Assembly (NCBI GenBank): GCA_944323775.1
Contig: CALUTT010000009.1
Location: forward strand, 1-57,232
Source: an uncultured Bacteroidales bacterium
GTDB taxonomy: Bacteria; Bacteroidota; Bacteroidia; Bacteroidales; UBA932
Reading direction: 5' to 3'
DNA length: 57,232 bases
The position numbers and the translations under genes are program-made. Below the pieces are notes generated by a model that saw only the letters and a program-made list of their open reading frames with translations, had not been told where the DNA came from and made no database searches. How positions within the stretch are numbered: position 1 is the stretch's first letter; every line of letters begins with the position of its first letter. Below, piece by piece: positions 54,901 to 57,232 of the stretch.

Positions 54901-55050
54901 GGCCGAGTTCCTTACGCTCTCGACAACCTTCTCTGCCGCCTTCTCCGCCTTGCGGGTCTGGATGTTGCTCACAAGGGTGAAGGAGAGCTGCCAGAGACAT
55001 GCGAGAATGAAGCACAAGGCCACAATCTTGATAGCACCTTTACTTTGCAT
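51949..55050 (-). CDS. secDF: Fused protein translocase subunit SecDF
   Basis: 1033 residues. SecD and SecF, separate in many bacteria, are joined here, as is usual in Bacteroidota. The complex pulls exported proteins across the inner membrane using proton-motive force. SecD shows LGLDLKGGMNVMLQ, the P1 head and six helices (MGMAVDANVIIYERIKEEL). SecF begins near residue 705, with YGVDFTGGRTYVV and a second set of helices (YAINDNVVIFDRIRENL). An Ala/Glu/Gln-rich acidic insertion at about 270-320 sits within the periplasmic part. The start MQSKGAIKIVALCF is the first with a proper membrane helix. A -7 box lies 36 bases upstream. Confidence 0.96.
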   Translation of the reverse strand: MQSKGAIKIVALCFILACLWQLSFTLVSNIQTRKAEKAAEKVVESVRNSAAFANVPEVDKAYYLDSIKKLESRRYIDSISSEKIYFGYTYKQVQNQEINLGLDLKGGMNVMLQVQLEDLVRALSGNNTTPEFQKAIELAKQRSVNSQSDFITLFAQAWNEVSGGQRLAHVFGTFEMRDRITSETSDEQVIAVLQEEAESAVDNSFNVLRNRIDRFGVTQPSIQKLGNTGRILVELPGVKEPERVRKLLQGTASLEFWTTYTNQEIAPYLQEANSVLAQTIAANAETEPASAEAQPATQGQATDAESDLVAEEISAQESNSDEAQLEAYRKANPLFAILTPSGFRDNACIGFAAAADTALVNQYLHRPEVASLFPPEFRAMWSVNPSEYVQGENVYELVAIKASSRDGKAPLDGGSVTDARVEYNNNQGGEPSVSMTMNAEGANTWARLTKDNIGRQIAIVLDGTVYSYPNVLNEITGGVSSITGNFSVEEATDLANVLKSGKLPAPATIVQEQVVGPSLGAASIRSGLISFVIAFILVLLYMIFFYKGAGLAADVALLCNVVLLFGTLSAFGAVLTLPGIAGLVLTMGMAVDANVIIYERIKEELRAGKGLGKAVHDGYANAYSAIIDGQVTTLLTGIVLFFFGSGPIKGFATTLIIGIITSVLTSIFISRIIFDDRICAGKNITFDNKFSRNFLKNTKVNFLAGRKWSYTISAILILISIGSIFIKGFTYGVDFTGGRTYVVRFDQPVTAEEVREATGRVFDLAAAEQGIEGASVEVKQFGGDSQMKITTSYKHDNESTEVDAEIEQMLHEALHGFYLQDLTLDQFTSTLENPNGIISSDKVGASIANDIKRNAIISVILALFIIFAYIAMRFKGWTWGLGGVVSLAHTTIILIGFFSLFSGILPFNLDVDQTFIAAILTIIGYAINDNVVIFDRIRENLQLHPGEDFMQTVNKSLNATLTRTVNTSLSTLLPMVAIAIFGGESIRGLSVALCLGICIGTYASIMIGTPIMYDTTRKAMGKLASASAKKGRK

Positions 55051-55086
55051 AAATATGATTTTAAATAATTTGTCCAAATTAGTTCG

Positions 55087-55094
55087 CAAAGGTA
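55087..55094 (-). promoter_or_regulatory. -7 box for secDF
   Basis: The plus-strand CAAAGGTA reads TACCTTTG on the minus strand, an exact TAnnTTTG, 36 bases before the secDF ATG. Confidence 0.5.
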
Positions 55095-55177
55095 GCATTT
55101 TTATCCGAATAATTGTATTTTACCCATGCCTTTTTGCATATTTGGGCCGCTCTGACCGGATACTTGGAAAAATTCCC

Positions 55178-55185
55178 TATATTTG
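55178..55185 (+). promoter_or_regulatory. -7 box for nfeD-floA
   Basis: TATATTTG is an exact TAnnTTTG ending 27 bases before the nfeD ATG. The 162-base divergent spacer to secDF is otherwise AT-rich with no further feature seen. Confidence 0.5.
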
Positions 55186-55212
55186 GCAATACAACTGATA
55201 AATCAATACGAT

Positions 55213-55686
55213 ATGTGGTGGATAACCGTCGGACTCCTTATCGCGGGTCTTGTCTTCATGCTGGTCGAACTTCTGCTGATCCCCGGTGTCGGCATAGCCG
55301 GATTCTTCAGTCTCGCCTCGTTCTTCGGAGCTTGCTGGTACACATTCAGCTACATAGGCTACAGCGAGGGCTGGTGGCTTGCCATTGCGGTGCTTGTCCT
55401 GCTCGTGGCCATGGTGGCTGTCATTCTGCGCAAGAAGACCTGGAAACGCTTTGAGCTTGACACTGAGGTCAATTCACAGGTCAACAGGGAGCCTGAACTG
55501 CTCAAGAGCGGAGACACCGGAATCGCGCAGACACGCCTCGCCCCGATGGGAACCGGACGCTTCGAGGCCACCACATGCGAGGTGAAGTCCATGGACAACA
55601 GCATGGTCTCTGCCGGGACTCCGATAGAGGTGGTCGAAATCGTGGACAACCAGGTACTTGTCAAACCAATTAATTCACAATCATAA
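55213..55686 (+). CDS. NfeD-family membrane protein
   Basis: 157 residues. Two or three membrane helices (about 5-25, 30-45 and 55-75; [20 protein letters not shown]) precede a C-terminal OB fold (about 95-157: [38 protein letters not shown]). Short NfeD proteins pair with flotillins, and the floA start overlaps this stop by one base (TAATG). The pair is thought to organise membrane domains. The ATG at 55213 is chosen over an in-frame TTG ten codons earlier, which overlaps the promoter box. Confidence 0.9.
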   Translation: MWWITVGLLIAGLVFMLVELLLIPGVGIAGFFSLASFFGACWYTFSYIGYSEGWWLAIAVLVLLVAMVAVILRKKTWKRFELDTEVNSQVNREPELLKSGDTGIAQTRLAPMGTGRFEATTCEVKSMDNSMVSAGTPIEVVEIVDNQVLVKPINSQS

Positions 55687-56630
55687 TGAATCCCATTCTG
55701 CTTGCGGCGATCATAGTGGTCGCCCTCATCATCCTGCTGTGGTTCTTCCCGGTGGCACTGTGGTTCCAGTCCGTGCTTTCCGGCGTGTACGTGTCCCTGA
55801 TCCAGCTCGTCCTTATGCGCTGGAGGGGAGTGAACCCAAACACCATAGTAATGGCCATGATTACCGGCACCAAGGCCGGCCTCACCCTGAAGGCCAATGA
55901 ACTCGAGGCCCACTACCTTGCCAAGGGCAACGTGCCCAAGGTGGTCATGGCCCTGATTTCAGCCAACAAGGCCAATATTCCGCTCGATTTCAAGATGGCC
56001 TCGGCGATAGACCTTGCCGGGCGCGACGTGCTCGAGGCGGTGCAGATGTCCGTGAACCCCAAGGTCATCAACACCCCTCCGGTTACGGCAGTCGCCAAGG
56101 ACGGTATCCAGCTGATTGCCAAGGCCAGGGTCACCGTGCGCGCCAACATCAAGCAGCTTGTCGGAGGTGCCGGCGAGGAAACGATACTTGCGAGGGTCGG
56201 CGAGGGCATAGTCAGCTGCATAGGCTCTTCAGATTCGCACAAGTCCGTGCTCGAGAATCCTGACACGATTTCAAAGCTGGTGCTCAGCAAGGGACTCGAC
56301 GCCGGGACGGCATACGAGATACTCTCCATCGACATCGCGGACATCGATGTGGGCAAGAATATCGGAGCAGTCCTCCAGATGGACCAGGCAAATGCCGACA
56401 AGAACATAGCGCAGGCACGCGCCGAGGAGCGCAGGGCCATGGCTGTCGCCCTTGAACAGGAAATGAAGGCCAAGGCTCAGGAAGCCCGTGCAAGGGTCAT
56501 CGAGGCCGAGGCACAGGTTCCGCTCGCGATGGCCGAAGCCTTCAGGAGCGGCAATCTCGGAGTCATGGACTATTACAGGATGAAGAACATCCAGGCCGAT
56601 ACCGACATGCGGGAAAAGATCGCGAAATAG
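55686..56630 (+). CDS. floA: Flotillin-like SPFH protein FloA
   Basis: 314 residues. An N-terminal hydrophobic hairpin (about 4-25) anchors it, followed by the SPFH domain (about 50-200: [35 protein letters not shown]) and an Ala/Glu-rich coiled coil (about 235-290: [19 protein letters not shown]). Bacterial FloA oligomerises in membrane microdomains and affects membrane fluidity and protease placement. It is coupled to nfeD. Confidence 0.94.
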   Translation: MNPILLAAIIVVALIILLWFFPVALWFQSVLSGVYVSLIQLVLMRWRGVNPNTIVMAMITGTKAGLTLKANELEAHYLAKGNVPKVVMALISANKANIPLDFKMASAIDLAGRDVLEAVQMSVNPKVINTPPVTAVAKDGIQLIAKARVTVRANIKQLVGGAGEETILARVGEGIVSCIGSSDSHKSVLENPDTISKLVLSKGLDAGTAYEILSIDIADIDVGKNIGAVLQMDQANADKNIAQARAEERRAMAVALEQEMKAKAQEARARVIEAEAQVPLAMAEAFRSGNLGVMDYYRMKNIQADTDMREKIAK

Positions 56631-56653
56631 GGCTTTTGCCGGGCTCTCAGGCC

Positions 56654-57232
56654 TCAGACGGCCTCTGCCCTGAACCGCCCGCTGTCCTTGAGCAAACCGC
56701 AGATGGCTGAATTCAGCCCTGCGCGGTCCTTGAGTTCCTCGAGGCCGAAGTGGATACGGAAACGCCACTTGTTGCCGGGGTCGGCGGGCTGGTTTATTCT
56801 CTCTTCGTTCCTGTTCTGTCGGCGGAACTCCTTGTCCAGGGCAACCCAGTCCTGAATCGGAAATATGGCGAGCATCGAAGGCGATCCGAGGAACTCCCAC
56901 AGCATGTTCCTGACCTCCCATGGCTCGGGGTCATGGTCGCACTGCATGCGCAGGGTGTCCATGTCGTGGCTCGATGTGGCGCAGACGCTCAGACGCTTCC
57001 AGCTTCCCTCGTTCTGCATGCCTCGGATTTTCAGGGAAAGAATTTTCTCGTGGTCCATGACACCTTCCACGCAGGCGGGCATCATGCCCAGATCCTCCCC
57101 GCAGGCGAGCATTCCGCTTGCGGACAACAGTGCGGGAAGTTTCTTCTCGGCGTTCCTCCTCCAGAATTCCTCGTGCCTGTGATAGAAGAAGTCGTTGTAC
57201 AGTGCCCCGAACCTTTCCTGCTGCCACTGCGG
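56654..57232 (-). CDS. malQ: 4-alpha-glucanotransferase (amylomaltase), C-terminal part
   Basis: Partial: 192 C-terminal residues are visible and the frame runs off the right edge. The visible part begins with an aromatic, basic helix (YNDFFYHRHEEFWRR). It has the GH77 segment ACGEDLGMMP, which holds a conserved acid of the active-site region, and then TSSHDMDTLR, FPIQDWVAL and EERINQPADPGNKWRFR, all typical of MalQ. It transfers glucan segments during maltodextrin and glycogen use. An apparent internal start at 57127 is a TTG inside the gene, not its true start. Confidence 0.9.
   Translation of the reverse strand, partial: PQWQQERFGALYNDFFYHRHEEFWRRNAEKKLPALLSASGMLACGEDLGMMPACVEGVMDHEKILSLKIRGMQNEGSWKRLSVCATSSHDMDTLRMQCDHDPEPWEVRNMLWEFLGSPSMLAIFPIQDWVALDKEFRRQNRNEERINQPADPGNKWRFRIHFGLEELKDRAGLNSAICGLLKDSGRFRAEAV

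Noticed and set aside
1-57232. CRISPR arrays, prophage, transposases, toxin-antitoxin pairs or a defence island
   Set aside because: No repeat-spacer pattern, integrase, transposase or known defence domain was seen. The XRE regulator alone at the left edge is not enough to claim a mobile element or toxin-antitoxin system.

Overview
The window is a continuous piece of a Bacteroidales (Bacteroidota) chromosome, almost fully coding and made up mainly of housekeeping genes. Five things point to the phylum: a fused SecDF; an S46 dipeptidyl-peptidase; the lipoprotein and PpiD-type envelope gene set; promoter boxes of the form TAnnTTTG (one with a TTTG 19 bases upstream) instead of TATAAT; and almost no Shine-Dalgarno sequences. 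GC is moderate to high, and Ile ATA and Arg AGG codons are used freely. I cannot name the genus. No stretch over 300 bases lacks a gene. There is no sign of a prophage, insertion sequence, CRISPR array, defence island or rRNA operon.

Layout. 1-5.3 kb (+): a phage-repressor-like XRE regulator cut by one base, rnhB, an S46 peptidase, an Mrp-type ATPase, rsmA and a small DUF454 membrane protein. 5.3-9.0 kb (-): a GT4 glycosyltransferase and a YfhO-type membrane protein. 9.0-11.6 kb (+): mutS. 11.6-15.3 kb (-): galE, yfcE-like, radA, rsmE. 15.4-21.1 kb (-): a five-gene MacAB/TolC-type ABC exporter. 21.1-24.2 kb (-): fused feoAB, a 51-residue Cys-rich FeoB partner and queH. 24.35 kb (+): tRNA-Leu(GAG). 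24.5-34.0 kb (-): mfd, coaX, an outer-membrane barrel protein, a TPR-like protein, lptC and a PpiD-like foldase. 34.2-38.0 kb (+): ruvB, frdA, frdB. 38.1-40.0 kb (-): a TonB-type protein and hflX. 40.1-42.4 kb (+): ybeY, mnmG. 42.4-43.0 kb (-): ruvA. 43.1-48.2 kb (+): sufS, sufE, a DUF59 protein, folK, glyS and a degenerate ThiL-like protein. 48.2-55.1 kb (-): secDF, dnaE. 55.2-56.6 kb (+): nfeD, floA. The right edge (-) is the 3' part of malQ.

How the genes work together. Repair and replication genes are scattered through the window (mutS, radA, mfd, ruvA, ruvB, rnhB, dnaE). Fe-S and iron functions recur: feoAB with its partner, sufS-sufE-DUF59, Mrp, fumarate reductase and the Fe-S enzyme QueH. 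Envelope biogenesis is covered by lptC, ppiD-like, secDF, the TonB protein, the barrel protein, the exporter and nfeD-floA.

No obviously new multi-gene system is present. The points most worth a second look are these: TAnnTTTG boxes 4-11 bases before start codons, implying leaderless mRNAs; terminators placed directly against the next start codon (galE, hflX); a ThiL-like protein that has lost metal ligands; a type III pantothenate kinase lacking its N-terminal Asp; frdAB with no neighbouring cytochrome subunit; and a very small FeoB-linked protein.
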